Positions 1-12,963 of a stretch of 64,000 bases of DNA are shown in pieces (within the stretch, counting starts at the first letter, position 1; each line of letters opens with the position of its first letter). The position numbers were made by a program, and so were the translations under genes. Origin of the DNA: Macrobrachium rosenbergii (Eukaryota > Arthropoda > Malacostraca > Decapoda > Palaemonidae); NCBI RefSeq assembly GCF_040412425.1, contig NC_089743.1:81478471-81542470 (forward strand), given 5' to 3'. The notes beneath the pieces were generated by a model. The model searched no databases. It saw only the letters and a program-made list of their open reading frames with translations, and was not told where the DNA came from.

Positions 1-1029
1 GGAGACATTAGGCTTCTTTCCTGAAGATAGTTCTAACGAATTGTCAAGAGTGCGGAAGACTGTGGGTATCTATATTAAGTGTTTCATTATCTGATACATT
101 GTTTCCATAAAATGAATGACGAGTTCCAACTTCAAGAGCAATCTTTTTTCCTTCTGTTGAAATCCATCACTTTACTTGATTTTACTTCACTTATTGATTT
201 TACATTTTACATAACGTAAATTCTTATTATGGTCTGTCCAATATATAAAAAAAATTGCATAAGAAAATCTAATATCGAAAAATAAATATTAAAGCGTATC
301 AAAAAGTGTACCAAAAAACTCGGAGTCAAGAGACAGATGGAGAATAGTTTCGTAACAGATTTTGGAAAGGAACAATGCCTATTAAGTATTCCATAATGTC
401 GTGAATGATAAACAGTAAGTTATGTAACAGAGACCGAAACTACACAGCCTACACATGACGAACAAACAAGAAAAACAGGCCCACGAAATACAATCGAAAT
501 CAATGGAATCACCATAAATAAGAATAAACAAGTAAACAAAACCGGGCAGGCGACCCTGACATCCTTCCCCTCTATACAGTTTGTATCACATTCCCGATTC
601 AGTCCATAAGGAATCCATCCCGGCACTAGATTCTCTGGGGAGATAAGGACTCACAAAAACAAGGGAAAACATAACCAAAAAACGGGAGGAAAAAATCAAA
701 ACACGACGCACCTCCTTCAAACCTAAGGGACGACAAATGACCCTCATTTGCTTTGAATAGCATCGAGTCTTCGGTAGAACAGATCGACTGTAAAAAGCAA
801 TGATAAGGTCAGATGAACGGGAGGGGGAGGGGGAGGAGGATGAGGGGGGAGGTGTTGTACTGGTGCCAGGCGCAGGGTCAGCCTGAAAAATGACGACGAT
901 TCCGCCTCCGCCATCTGGGGGGGAAAAGTCAGGGAAGAAAGTTTTTTCCTTATTTTCTTCTGGGCTGGGGAGGAGAAAGGGCGCAGATACATCTGAGGAA
1001 TTGTGTCGGTAGCTTTTGGGAGGAAACAA

Positions 1030-1111
<82 letters not shown>

Positions 1112-1326
1112 AATTTAAAGAACGTGGGATTACTTTGGATCCCATAAAAGAGTTGGTAAAACATGACTTGAAAAATGTGGTAAGGGGATAAAAAATAAAA
1201 AAGGGGGGGGGCGGGATTAAGAGGCCAATTCTGAAGATACACAGCTGAAAGTCTAAAAAGAATTAAAAATCATTGTCCATCCCATCACCCATCCCACCCT
1301 GCCCAACATACAATGTGTGTGTGTGT

Positions 1327-1405
<79 letters not shown>

Positions 1406-1641
1406 TCCTTATAAATAAGGGATCTGTTGTTGTTTACAAGGGTGACGTCCCTGTCGTGTGTCCTCCAAGTATGACGGATTTTTATATGGAATTGGATCAA
1501 GAGAGCGATATCTTTTATTATGACACGAGAACGTTGATGCAAGACTCTGCTCCAACTTATGGATGGGGAGAGATACGCTTTATATAAGGGATCAATTACT
1601 ACTCGACCACAATGAGTTCTCGAAGGAAAGAAGAGACAGCT

Positions 1642-1702
<61 letters not shown>
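1..1702. other. No gene seen; AT-rich sequence then microsatellites
   Basis: 1-1033 has no recognisable gene or repeat apart from G-rich patches near 820-860. (GA)n runs are at 1034-1109 and 1333-1403 (with (GT)n before the second), and (AAT)n is at 1643-1702. Probably intron of the trh-like gene. Confidence 0.6.
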
Positions 1703-1704
<2 letters not shown>

Positions 1705-2269
1705 GAAGACGAAGAAGAAGAAAAAGAAGAATGTGGAGGATCTCTTAATGAAAATAATTTACAAAGTCTTTTGTACCAAGACACTGTAATTTTCATCAGG
1801 ACAGATTTACATGATGATTAGAGTAATGTGATATGGTACTAAGGTTGTTAAAGATCTCGTAGTGTAATTCTGTGAGCACGTGTAAAAATCTTATATTGCC
1901 TAAAATTTCTTTAATTTGCTCATTTGGATTGTCACTGTATTTACTAAAGACTACAGAAATTCAATTCCTAAAAGGATATTGTTCCTCGACAAATTTAAGC
2001 ATCCAAAAACACATAATAGTCGCCGTCTACCTCAAGCATACACAATCCAACATCCAGCTATTCACGTTTATATTGATTGTGAACATGAGGGGACAATGAT
2101 AAATATATATGTATTTCATTAAGATTGAGATAAAATTCTTCGAAGGATTAACTTTAAAAAAGAGAAATAATTGAAAATACAGTGCTAACTCAAATTACTC
2201 ACTAAAAAAAAAATATCATGCTTCCAAACGTGGTATTGAAGATACTACTAAGCCTCTAGAGAAGAGGCT

Positions 2270-2418
2270 GCAGCCCTATGACCTTTTCAAACTCCCAATC
2301 GACACTAGCACCCAATCACAGCAAGGTCGATATCGTGGTGGCGGTAGGACTGGAAGAAAAATAGAACTACATGCCTTACCAAGGAGAAAGTAGCGCGCTA
2401 CCACTGACCCACGCCAAC

Positions 2419-2421
<3 letters not shown>
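2270..2421 (-). mobile_element. Possible tRNA-derived SINE fragment
   Basis: The minus strand starts with gcgtgggtcagtggtagcgc, resembling the 5' half and A box of a tRNA (compare tRNA-Ala or tRNA-Gly). The expected B box (GGTTCRANNCC) is not intact; only agttct followed by a T-rich stretch is present. It abuts a long (TA)n array at 2422-2510. A chance resemblance is possible. Confidence 0.35.
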
Positions 2422-2689
<268 letters not shown>

Positions 2690-3023
2690 GTTGAAAATTT
2701 ATATTAACAGATGAGTAGTTTAAATGAAAGGAATAAGAAGAAAGAATTGATAGAAATAATTTACTTTCTGAACTTTGCTCTCTTGAATAATTAAATCTTT
2801 ATGAATCTATAGCATATAATATTTAGTATATCTCAATTAAGTCTAGATTAAAGATGAAATTTTCCTCGTTTATTTACTTTTTCCATCTTGCCTTCCTCAT
2901 GAGAAGATATAAAATTGTAGTAGTGTCTGTCATCTGTGAAATATGTGAATCTGTGCAAAATCTCTAGAGAAATCCAGAATCTGTCTTCGGAATCATTCGA
3001 AGAATCATTCCATCCAGAATTCT

Positions 3024-4942
3024 TCCACCTCCTGAAGGACTCCTGGAGAAACGCCCACTGAATTATAGCGTCTTCTTGAAAACGTCTTCACTACTCCAGG
3101 ATCCTTTGAAGCCGTCTTCAGCTCCTGAAGAACTCCTGGATAAACATCCATTGGATTATCAAGGCTTCTTGTAGACGTCTTCACAACTCCAGGATCCTTT
3201 GAAGCCGTCTTCAGCTACGGAAGAACTCCTGGATAAACACCCATTGGATTATCACGACTTCCTGAAGACGTCTTCACAACTCCAGGATCCTGTGAAGCCG
3301 TGTTCATTTTCTGAAAAATTCCTGGATAAACGCCCATTGGATTATCACGACTTCCTGAAGACGTCTTCAGCAAGCCTTGCTAATCCAATGGGTGTTTATC
3401 CAGGAATTCTTCAGGAAATGAAGACGACTTCACAGGATCCTGGAGTTGTGATGACGTCTTCAGGAAGTCGTGATAATCCAATGGGTGTTTATCCAGGAGT
3501 TCTTCCGCAGCTGAAGACTCCTGGAGAAACGCCCATTGAATTATAGCGCCTTCTTGAAGACGTCTTCACTACTCCAGGATCCTGTGAAGCCGTCTTCAGC
3601 TCCTGAAGAATTCCTGGATAAACACCCATAGGATTATCACGGCTTTCTGAAGACGTCTTCACGACTCCAGGATCCTGTGAAGCCGTCTTCAGCTCCTGAA
3701 GAATTCCTGGATAAACACCCATTGGATTATCGCGTCTTCTTGAAGACGTCTTCACGACTCCAGGATCCTTTGAAGCCATCTTCAACTCCTGAAGTATTCC
3801 TGGATAAACACCAACTGGATTATCACGACTCGCTGGAGACGTCTTCACGACTCCAGGATCCCGTGAAGCAGTCTTCATTTCCCGAAGAATTCCTGGATAA
3901 ACACCCATTGGATTATAACATCTTCCTGAAGACGTCTTCACAACTCCAGGATCCTGTGAAGCAGTCTTCATTTCCTGAAGAACTCCTGGATAAACACCCA
4001 TTGTATTATCACGGCTTCCTGAAGACGTCTTCACAACTCCAGGATCCTGTGAAGCCGTCTTCATTTCCTGAAGAACTCCTGGATAAACACCCATTGGATT
4101 ATCACGGCTTCCTGAAGACGTCTTCACAACTCCAGGATCCTGTGAAGCCGGCTTCATTTCCTGAAGAACTCCTGGATAACACCCTTTTGGATTATCACGG
4201 CTTCCTGAAGACGTCTTCACAACTCCAGGATCCTGTGAAGCCGTCTTCAACTCCTGAAGAATTCCTGGATAAACACCCGTTGGATTATCACGGCTTCTTG
4301 AAGACGTCTTCACGATCCTTTGAATCCGTCTTCAGCTCCTGAAGAATTTCTGGATAAACACCCATTGGATTATCACGTCTTCTTGAAGACGTCTTCACGA
4401 CTCCAGGATCCTTTGAAGCGATCTTCAGCCCCTGAAGAATTTCTGGATAAACACCCATTGGATTATCACGGCTTCCTGAAGACGTCTTCACAACTCCAGG
4501 ATCCTGTGAAGCCGTCTTCAGCTCCTGAAGAATTCCTGGATAAACACCCATTGTATTATCACGACTTCATGAAGACGTCTTCATAACTCCAGGATCCTGT
4601 GAAGCCGTCTTCATTTCCTGAAGAATTCCTGGATAAACACCCATTGGATTATAACGTTTCTTGAAGACGTCTTCACGACTCCAGGATCCTTTGAAGGTGT
4701 CTTCAGCTCCTGAAGAACTGGATAAACACCCATTGGATTATCACGGCTTCCTGAAGACGTCTTCACAACTCCAGGATCCTGTGAAGTCGTCTTCATTTCC
4801 TGAAAAATTCCTGGATAAACACCCACTGGATTATCAGGGTTTCCTGAAGACGTCTTCACAACCCCAGGATCCTTTGAAGCCGTCTTCAGCTCCTGAAGGA
4901 CTCCTGGATAAACACCCATTGGATTATCACGGCTTCCTGAAA
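3024..4942. repeat. Minisatellite array, 93-bp unit, about 20 copies
   Basis: The block running from gaagacgtcttcac through ccaggatcctgtgaagcc, tcctggataaacacccattg and gattatcacg recurs every 93 bp (for example at 4021 and 4114). Ninety-three is a multiple of three, so long open frames arise on both strands (plus LQDPVKPSS and LDKHPLDYHGF; minus GVYPGVLQE and SQDPGVVKTSS). Plus-frame stops such as the tag at 3171, single-unit deletions and strand switching argue against a protein. Each unit carries the perfect palindrome gaagacgtcttc and most carry ggatcc, so AatII- and BamHI-type sites recur at unit spacing. Confidence 0.95.
3371..3517. repeat. Inverted segment inside the 93-bp minisatellite
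   Basis: Between about 3371 and 3517 the array reads as its own reverse complement (aatccaatgggtgtttatcc appears twice), about 1.5 units long, and then returns to the original orientation. The left switch follows a gaagacgtcttc palindrome. The right switch is at ctgaagac/tcctgg, where short homology exists between the orientations. Confidence 0.9.
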
Positions 4943-5061
4943 GTATTCAAGAATCCAAAATTTCGGGGCAGTTATCATAATGACATGTACCCCTTTGGCT
5001 CCTGCTGCAGCCTCGCGAATCTTGAAGTGTACAAACAAACAAACAAACAAACGTTTCAGGG

Positions 5062-5154
<93 letters not shown>

Positions 5155-5438
5155 TGTGTGTGTGTGTGTATAGATAGATAGATAGATATGTGTGTGTTTG
5201 TTTGTGTATGTGTATCGTATATGTATACTTTTAGAAACTATTATTCATTAACTGAGTCATGGATGTATGCAATTTTCTTGAAACCTTTTATCACTCTTGA
5301 TCACAGTTCTCTTTTATATTCTTATTCCTTTTCTCGGGTGTAATTTCCTGCAGTTCACTCCTATCAGAATTTCCATACCATCTCCATTAATCACTTTGTC
5401 ACATGACCCTACTTTTAAAGTGATCGGACCTTTATTGT

Positions 5439-5508
<70 letters not shown>

Positions 5509-6184
5509 CATTTTTTTGTTACTTTCTATAACAATTACTTTTCCAACTTCTCTTTCCCCTCAAATCCTTCACGTTTCTTTCCCCTTCACTTGTCCACCCA
5601 CCCTTCCCCCTTCCACCATGTCACGTATCCTTGTCTTCCGTCCCAGATACCCCTCCTACCCCCATCCCCGGCGGAACCACTGGAGCGAAGGGGTCACTTT
5701 GAAAAATGGTGGCTATTGTTGATTTGATGGAGAAAAGAATCACAATGAAGTCAAATCACAGGCCGGAAGGGGGTCTCGCCCGCACAAGACCCCAGTGGTT
5801 ATCAAGCTCCTCTGAATGGATAATGTCAATAAAGGAGGATAAATCATGGGTACTGAAGGATGAGGAGGAGGAGGAGGAGGAGGAGGAGGAGGAGGAGGAG
5901 GAGGAGGAGACCACAGGAAAATACTGGGAGTTCACAGATTGCTAATAGGATAAAATGAAAATGTGGTAAGATGATGAAGGAACACTTAATTGTTAGAACT
6001 GCTTTACGACTTGCTTGGCAAAATATCATTCTCTAAATCAGAGATGTGAATATAAAGCATTTTAACATAATTACCACGAAGTTATATTCAAGAAAACCAT
6101 CTTGGGGGAAACTTACTCAAATTCTCACACAATCCGATAGGAAGAAGACACAATACGCATAAAGTATATATTATTGAGTCATTA

Positions 6185-6350
6185 ACTTTGGGAAACGATT
6201 GGGGAGGAAAATTCCATAATTTTTAGAGTAAAGAAAACTTAAACTTTGGGAACACAATTGGGGAAGAGAATTCCATAATTTCAAGATTAAAGAAAGCTCG
6301 GTTTTGGGAAACAATTGGAGAGGAGAACTCCAGAACTTTTAGATTTAAGG
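6185..6350 (+). repeat. Three-copy minisatellite, about 58-bp unit
   Basis: Three imperfect copies start near 6185, 6243 and 6301. Each has tttgggaaac or tttgggaacac, then gattgggg or a variant, aattccataat (actccagaac in copy 3) and an A-rich tail. Confidence 0.8.
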
Positions 6351-6602
6351 TTGGCGATCAACATACGCAACGCTGGAGATCAGGACTTCTCGCAATACAA
6401 GGGAATTTCGAGATTTCATGTACCGTGTTGAGCACACAATAAAAAAAAAAGCTGAAAAAATTAAACAAATATTCAAGTGGACAAGAATTCAACATTTTTC
6501 AGTGAACCAGAAACCTTATTATATGAGATTATAACAACGATAAGTTCGTGTACTCATAAATAAAAGCATAACGTTTACGAGAGCGCTCAAGCACACACAC
6601 AC

Positions 6603-6716
<114 letters not shown>

Positions 6717-6868
6717 GTATACGTATATCAACATAATTACTTAACAACACGCATTAAGGATACATGCATATATCGTACAAATACTATAAGCATGACTGGT
6801 ATATTTTACAAATGTATTCATATATGGATACTACTACCAGCACCACTCATGAGACCATCATTGTTATT

Positions 6869-6913
<45 letters not shown>

Positions 6914-7230
6914 TAAAACGACACATTCGAGGAAGTTTCAAGAAACTGACAGATGACAACACGGGCAGCGTCGCCAGCCCCAACCCAATAAACGCAAGAA
7001 TTCGCATCCAGCCGCGTAGAGTAAAACGGAGAGAAAGCAGCCAATTTCCTGCTTTCTGACAGGACGGTGAGTAAGCGCTCTAGCCAAGGCATTCTGTCAA
7101 ATTCGGATAATCTGTCACTGGGCTGAATGTTGGTCTGTTTGCCCTTGCGTCTATTAGACCTGTCTGTCTTGACCCTGAACTCCAAATGAAAACTTTAACA
7201 CTGTCGGTAGCTAAAGGAAAGTCCATACTA

Positions 7231-7232
<2 letters not shown>

Positions 7233-7290
<58 letters not shown>

Positions 7291-7386
7291 TGCGAAACTG
7301 TCGATCCGGAACCGGACAAACGGGAGCTACTGATAAATGGGTCTGATTTTCATTTGAGAGGAAAATCGAAGTGTAAAAAATCTCTC

Positions 7387-7453
<67 letters not shown>
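7233..7453. repeat. (CT)n and (GA)n arrays in inverted arrangement
   Basis: (CT)n at 7233-7287 and (GA)n at 7391-7453 are about 100 bp apart and could pair as long hairpin arms or form triplex DNA. Confidence 0.9.
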
Positions 7454-7458
<5 letters not shown>

Positions 7459-8015
7459 CAATGGACGTTTATGGTAGGTAAAAAATAAATATCAGTACTG
7501 ATAGAGTTAGGTACTAAAACATTAATAAAGCATTCAAAAGCATTAAATGACATATGAGTAAAGGAGGGCGAACATTGGAAGACAAATAATACAGAAATAA
7601 TTAAGAAACCCATTTCTCACCTCTGATGCTGCCATATTGCAAAGACTAAAAATATACATCATTAAAAAAATATATCGTAATATCAAACAAGTTATTCACA
7701 TACAACTACGTTATAAAATAAAAGTACAAAAAAAATAAACAGAATAATCTTAAGAGCGCCAATCAATAGCCCTGTGCGTCACCTTAGTCTTCAAAGCTTT
7801 AGAAGAATTAAATACTTCTTAGGAATGAAACCAAGCATATTCTCACAAATATCTAGAAACATTGATATGAACATACTTAAAGCTTCTCTCTATATATATA
7901 TACATATGTAAATCTTCTCAGGTTATTCCCTAATCAGGGCTGCTGTTTTCAATGAGACTTTCCCAGGTGATTCTAATGCTCATTGAAACGGTTCATTTCA
8001 TGGTTTGTTTTGGCA

Positions 8016-8062
8016 GATGTTTTACAGACTGATGGATGCCCTTCCTGACTGTAACCCTTTCT
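8016..8062 (+). repeat. Dispersed-repeat-like motif
   Basis: The segment contains tggatgcccttcctgactg followed by taaccctttc. Similar ggatgcccttcctgac strings are, from memory, common in dispersed repeats of many animals. The ends of this copy cannot be defined by eye. Confidence 0.35.
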
Positions 8063-8090
8063 ATCTAACAGACGTGGAAAACATACACAA

Positions 8091-8133
<43 letters not shown>

Positions 8134-8156
8134 ATGACTTTTTGTACGTGATTCAT

Positions 8157-8355
8157 TTATCACACATAACCACAGGTGAAAAATATGAGACGGGGTGTAG
8201 GTCCTGACTGGTTTCGACTTAATTCCCAAGCCATTGAGGAAGGACTGACTTCTAATACTCTGTATCAGTCCTTCGTCAATGGCTTGGAAATAAAGTCGAA
8301 ACCGGTCAGGACCTACACCCCATCTCCTATTTTTCACCTGTGGTAATGTGACACA
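8157..8355. mobile_element. Foldback/MITE-like inverted repeat between (TA)n arrays
   Basis: Left arm about 8157-8248 and right arm about 8266-8355 are near-perfect reverse complements; gtgtaggtcctgac and ccacaggtgaaaaat appear in opposite orientations. The 15-20-nt loop is centred near 8257. It is flanked by (TA)n at 8094-8128 and 8364-8447. There is no coding capacity, which suggests a non-autonomous element or two head-to-head copies of one terminal repeat. Confidence 0.85.
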
Positions 8356-8360
8356 TATAG

Positions 8361-8447
<87 letters not shown>

Positions 8448-8449
<2 letters not shown>

Positions 8450-8743
8450 CAAAATATACAAAAATCTTGGTTAAAGAAGAGAACAAGGTTTCTTTTATAG
8501 AATATATTTGGATATATAAGAAGATTAATCAAGAGTAACAAAAAAGGTTTTGTCCTTCGGCCCAGCTAAAAACACAGCATAGTTTCTTTTAAACAATTGG
8601 CTATTTGGCTTCTGTAAGAAGATATATATACAAGCAGTGCACACTAAAAAAACACACACACATATTTGTCCTTATATATATAAAATATCCATATATATAT
8701 ATATATATATATATAAACAATTGGTTATACTGCGCTGCTATAT

Positions 8744-8786
<43 letters not shown>

Positions 8787-8787
8787 T

Positions 8788-8865
<78 letters not shown>

Positions 8866-9089
8866 ATTTCAACGAGTTTTATGTGCAACCTGCACTGATG
8901 AGAGTGAAAAGAGCACTAGTAAGTAAGCAACGACGCAAATAAATAAATATACATGTAAATACACATATGCATTTTGTTCTTAACGATACTTGAGAACAGT
9001 GACGCTAGGAAATTATGCTGCCTTAAATAATTAATACGGGGCTTTTGGAAGGATACTTTTAACATTGGATCCACCGTTGTAACCAGTCT
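8448..9089. other. No gene seen; (TA)n arrays
   Basis: (TA)n at 8690-8714, 8750-8780 and 8792-8861, then AT-rich sequence leading to the mariner relic. Confidence 0.6.
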
Positions 9090-10030
9090 GGAACAACAGA
9101 ACGACGGCAGTTAGGTTTTAAAGATTAATAGTAGTATTAAGCATTTGTTATATTCGTAACACAGTGTATCTATCCAATCATACACAAGGGTTGCAATGAA
9201 ACTGGTAAGAGTAATGTGCAAAGATGGGTGAAAAGGTTTACAAACGTCAAAACTAGTATTAAAGAAAAATCGCACGGTAGAAGGCCATCAACTGGGTTAT
9301 CGGCGTCTTAAAGATGTTGACGAATTTGGCTAAAGCCACGGTGCTGTCGATCTGACTATCCTCAACCTTGGACACAGGAAAATCTACGTAAAATAAATTT
9401 CTCGACAATTAGCAGCTGGATTGAAAGAAATGACACGACCGACCTGTAGCTGGAACCACTGGCAGCATCTGAAGCCCAAGAGAAAAGCTTTTTGTGAATT
9501 TTTGAACTGGTGATGAGACCTAGGGACTTCTATCACCCAGAGACCGAAAATCGGTCCCTAAAGTGGCGGCATTCCATCTCCCCTAAGCAAAAGAAGTTCA
9601 GAAGTTTGCGTTAATTACAAAAAATTATGATCTACGCCATCTGGCATGACAAGGAGGAATGCTGTTTCTTTACATCAATCCGGAAACCTCCAGAAGCCAT
9701 CCGTAAGAAACTACCATAGAAACAACTTCATGCAATATAGCTACACCAAGATACTGTAGGGACCCCAAACTTCTTTAGCAACTTCACAGGTTATTGCAAA
9801 AAAATATGATAGTCAATGATCCTACATCCGTCTTACATCCAAAATCTGGCGGCCTCGGGCTTCTACGCTGTAGCAAGGAGCGCCTTAAGAATTTTTCCGA
9901 TTTGGATTAATTATCTGGTAACTGGGTTCAAAGATGATGGGTGGAGACAACTTTGAAAAGTTCCATGTGTGGTAGACAAGAAGTTACTCTACCTTATGTA
10001 CAGTATTTCACTGCAAATGTTTAATGTTGT
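9090..10030 (+). pseudogene. Decayed mariner-family transposase
   Basis: Reading between frames gives a string of mariner hallmarks in the right order. A helix-turn-helix end, VQRWVKRFTN followed by GRRPST, is at about 9210-9300. TGDET then a stop is at 9506-9523; the stop sits where mariner has W in TGDETW. HPETENRS, KWRHSISP and KQKKF lie at 9534-9604, and a KIMIYAIWHDKEE segment follows near 9620-9660. A C-terminal SGNWVQRWW-like segment lies at about 9915-9950. Several frameshifts and stops show it is dead. The second and third catalytic Asp regions are not convincingly intact. Terminal inverted repeats were not found by eye. Confidence 0.75.
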
Positions 10031-10080
10031 AAATACATGAGTCATGATCCGGAAGGCACTTTAGCAAACCTCTCATTATG

Positions 10081-10152
<72 letters not shown>

Positions 10153-10166
10153 CATATATATATATA

Positions 10167-10402
10167 TTAACAATTATTCTGTGCATTAGGAAATTACCAG
10201 GACTTCACTCAAACTGGATGTGGTATCTAATGGGTATTTATTCAAAAAGTTACAAGCTTTCTTGGACAAACAGTCCTCATTCACTGTACGGATTTTGATA
10301 ATGAGGACTGTTTATCCAAGAAAGAAGTTTTAACTTTTTCTGAATAAATACTCCATTAGGTACCATCAAGCTTTGAATGAGGTCTGTTAGTAATTCTAAT
10401 AC
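10167..10402. mobile_element. Foldback element with palindromic arms
   Basis: Left arm 10167-10286 and right arm about 10298-10402 are inverted copies. The left arm has aaactggatgtggtatctaa, and the right arm reads back the equivalent taggtaccatcaagctttga. Inner ends carry cagtcctcat and atgaggactg around a loop of about 11 nt. A (TA)n array (10085-10151) borders the left side and (CA)n the right. A solo arm of the same family is at 2511-2585. Confidence 0.85.
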
Positions 10403-10816
10403 ACACACACACACACATACACATATATATATGAAGGAAATTACATTTTCGGTAAAACCTGAAGATTCAAAACGCTTAAGTTCGATAAAATTATGCAACA
10501 TTCTGCATATAAGTACCCGAGATACAACAGATCCGAAACGAAATAGATCTCTCAAAGTGAAAAGGAGCCAACGTCTTAACAGAAGCGCCCGTGAAGTCTG
10601 AGACACTCGACACTCAGTACTGAGAAGTGGAAGGTGGCAATGACGTGTCCCGTTTTCTCTTCCGGGAAACGCCTCATTGGTAATAAGAAGTAGAAAGCCT
10701 AAAAATGAACAGACGACGCGAGATTTGATTTCTCGTGAATTATCTGGTGTCGCAACCACCAGGGTCACTGACGCCTATGACGATGCAAGACGTTCGCAAG
10801 ACGTACGCAGGACTCG

Positions 10817-10875
<59 letters not shown>

Positions 10876-11259
10876 TGTCGACCGTCGAGCAGAAGGAGAA
10901 TTTTTGAGCTTCCAGCAGAGCAGGGCGAAGGGACCGACTCAGCGCACCTGCAGATGACGAGATCTCAGACGTGCGGCGACACAGTATCCGCACACCTCAC
11001 ATGACGCAAATCAGACGAGAAAGGCGTTAATGACGGTCTCGTCGGGGACTTTTCAGTATTCAGGGGAGTTTCGAAGCGTCCTAAGCTTTGTCTTGACGAC
11101 TGCCGTTGAACTTCGTTTACATTTAATGAATAAATCAAAGCGCATTGCCTTGGCCCTGCCTACGCGTCCTCTCTGCTCATCATGACGACGATCGATTGAT
11201 GAATCGTCCATGCCCAGACTTGCTGATGAGACCGTGTCTGCCTGGCTCTATATATACAG

Positions 11260-11345
<86 letters not shown>

Positions 11346-12319
11346 CTGTATGTGTGTGTATGTATATAAGGATGCAACGCTCTCATGCGCGTACTAAATA
11401 TGTATGCAAAGACGTACTTATACACATACCATCACCAACCTTCATTCTTGCATACTGTGGCCTTAAACGACCTGACCTCCCGAGTCTGTAAATTTTTAGC
11501 AAGTCTTCTACTGACACACTTGAAGTTATGAAAGTTTGCTAAGCTAAATAATTGGGGTTAGTAAAAGATACGCCAAGGGAAAAAATTGTCCCCTTGACTT
11601 ACGTGTAAACTTGAAGAAAGTTTTAATACGAATATGAAATTGAATGATAATTAAGTATATATTTCAGAATATAAGCATAAATGTCGAACGAAGAGAAAGT
11701 CAGTATCAGTAACGCATTTTGCAATTACATCGCACGTAAGGTTATGATCTATTGCTAAATAAACCGAAAAAGTCGATAAAATAAACTAACACAGTAACAT
11801 GTCATTAGCCTGAGACTATTTTTCTAAGGCCTACAGCTGACAGGATTTGAAAATAAACTGAAATTATAGTAATAGAGAACACACAAAAATGACTGGTTAA
11901 CATAACTTTAATCAAATGAGCAAACAGTCGACCCGCTTTCTCATTCTACAGAATAATTCCCTTTTACCAGTAAAATATGTTGTAGAGGTTTTCCGCTATA
12001 TATTTCTTGCAGGCTGGAACGGCCCTTCAAGGAACCAATTAGATTAGTTTATGAAATTTTGCCTTTATTTCTGAAATTCCCAAAGGGAAAGCAATTCTTG
12101 ACCATTATTAGCTAGTAAATGTCATATTAGGAGGTCTTCAGTCTAATAAAAATCATAATGTATTTTTATTTTCGTTCCTCCACTTCTGAAAGTTTTAAAT
12201 GCCAGATGCTTTTTGCAAGATGGGTCATTTTCTGGTACTAACTTAAGAAATCATACGTAATCAACGTATGTTTTTCCTGAGGATTTTATATCTATTACCG
12301 ACCGACAAGTATGTGAATA
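10403..12319. other. No gene seen; GC-moderate sequence with microsatellites
   Basis: (GA)n at 10821-10872 and (TA)n at 11271-11342. 10880-11240 is moderately GC-rich and CpG-containing with no recognised domain. The rest is AT-rich. Confidence 0.55.
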
Positions 12320-12425
12320 ATTATTTCATGAAGATTTAGCCCCACTGAATAGTATCCAGTCTGTTACTTCGGAATGATTATTTCATGACGATTTAGCCCC
12401 ACTGAATAGTATCCAGTCTGTTACT
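12320..12425. repeat. 57-bp tandem duplication
   Basis: ttatttcatga, gatttagccccactgaatag and tatccagtctgttact occur twice, 57 bp apart, with few differences. No function seen. Confidence 0.9.
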
Positions 12426-12896
12426 ATGTCGAAGAATCTCCAATTAGTAAGTAAATTATCGATAATCACGCATGCAAAATGGAAATCCTTGGAAATATAA
12501 GAATCAATACGGCCTTCACCAGAATGTGAGCCAGTAATATGAAATATGAAACGTTTTCGAGTTCCGTCCATACGGACAATTTATACTAACTGGTATTCAA
12601 GACTCATTTTATCAAAGTAAATAAGAAACAATAAGTGAAAACACTGTAACTTAAACATTATTAACCCTTTTCCAGATTTCAAGATTTCGCTGTAATACTG
12701 TACTCCAATAATGGCACAATCTCCAACTTTCAAAGAAACGATCACTGTCACGAAGATGAATCTTAATGAAAAAACGTTGGACGGACACACACATCTAATT
12801 AAATAAAATGAATGGTAATCAATTGTCAAGAAAATTAAATGCAGGGCATTCATTGGCACCATAAGTTTTGAATAAATATCTCAATTTTCGATATCG

Positions 12897-12963
<67 letters not shown>

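Noticed and set aside
3489..4313. 274-codon minus-strand open frame
   Set aside because: Entirely the 93-bp satellite read in its open frame. Copies are interrupted by stops and an inversion elsewhere.
12383..12862. Two adjacent minus-strand frames that could be one broken gene
   Set aside because: No recognisable motif, and the C-terminal part lies inside a 57-bp tandem duplication.
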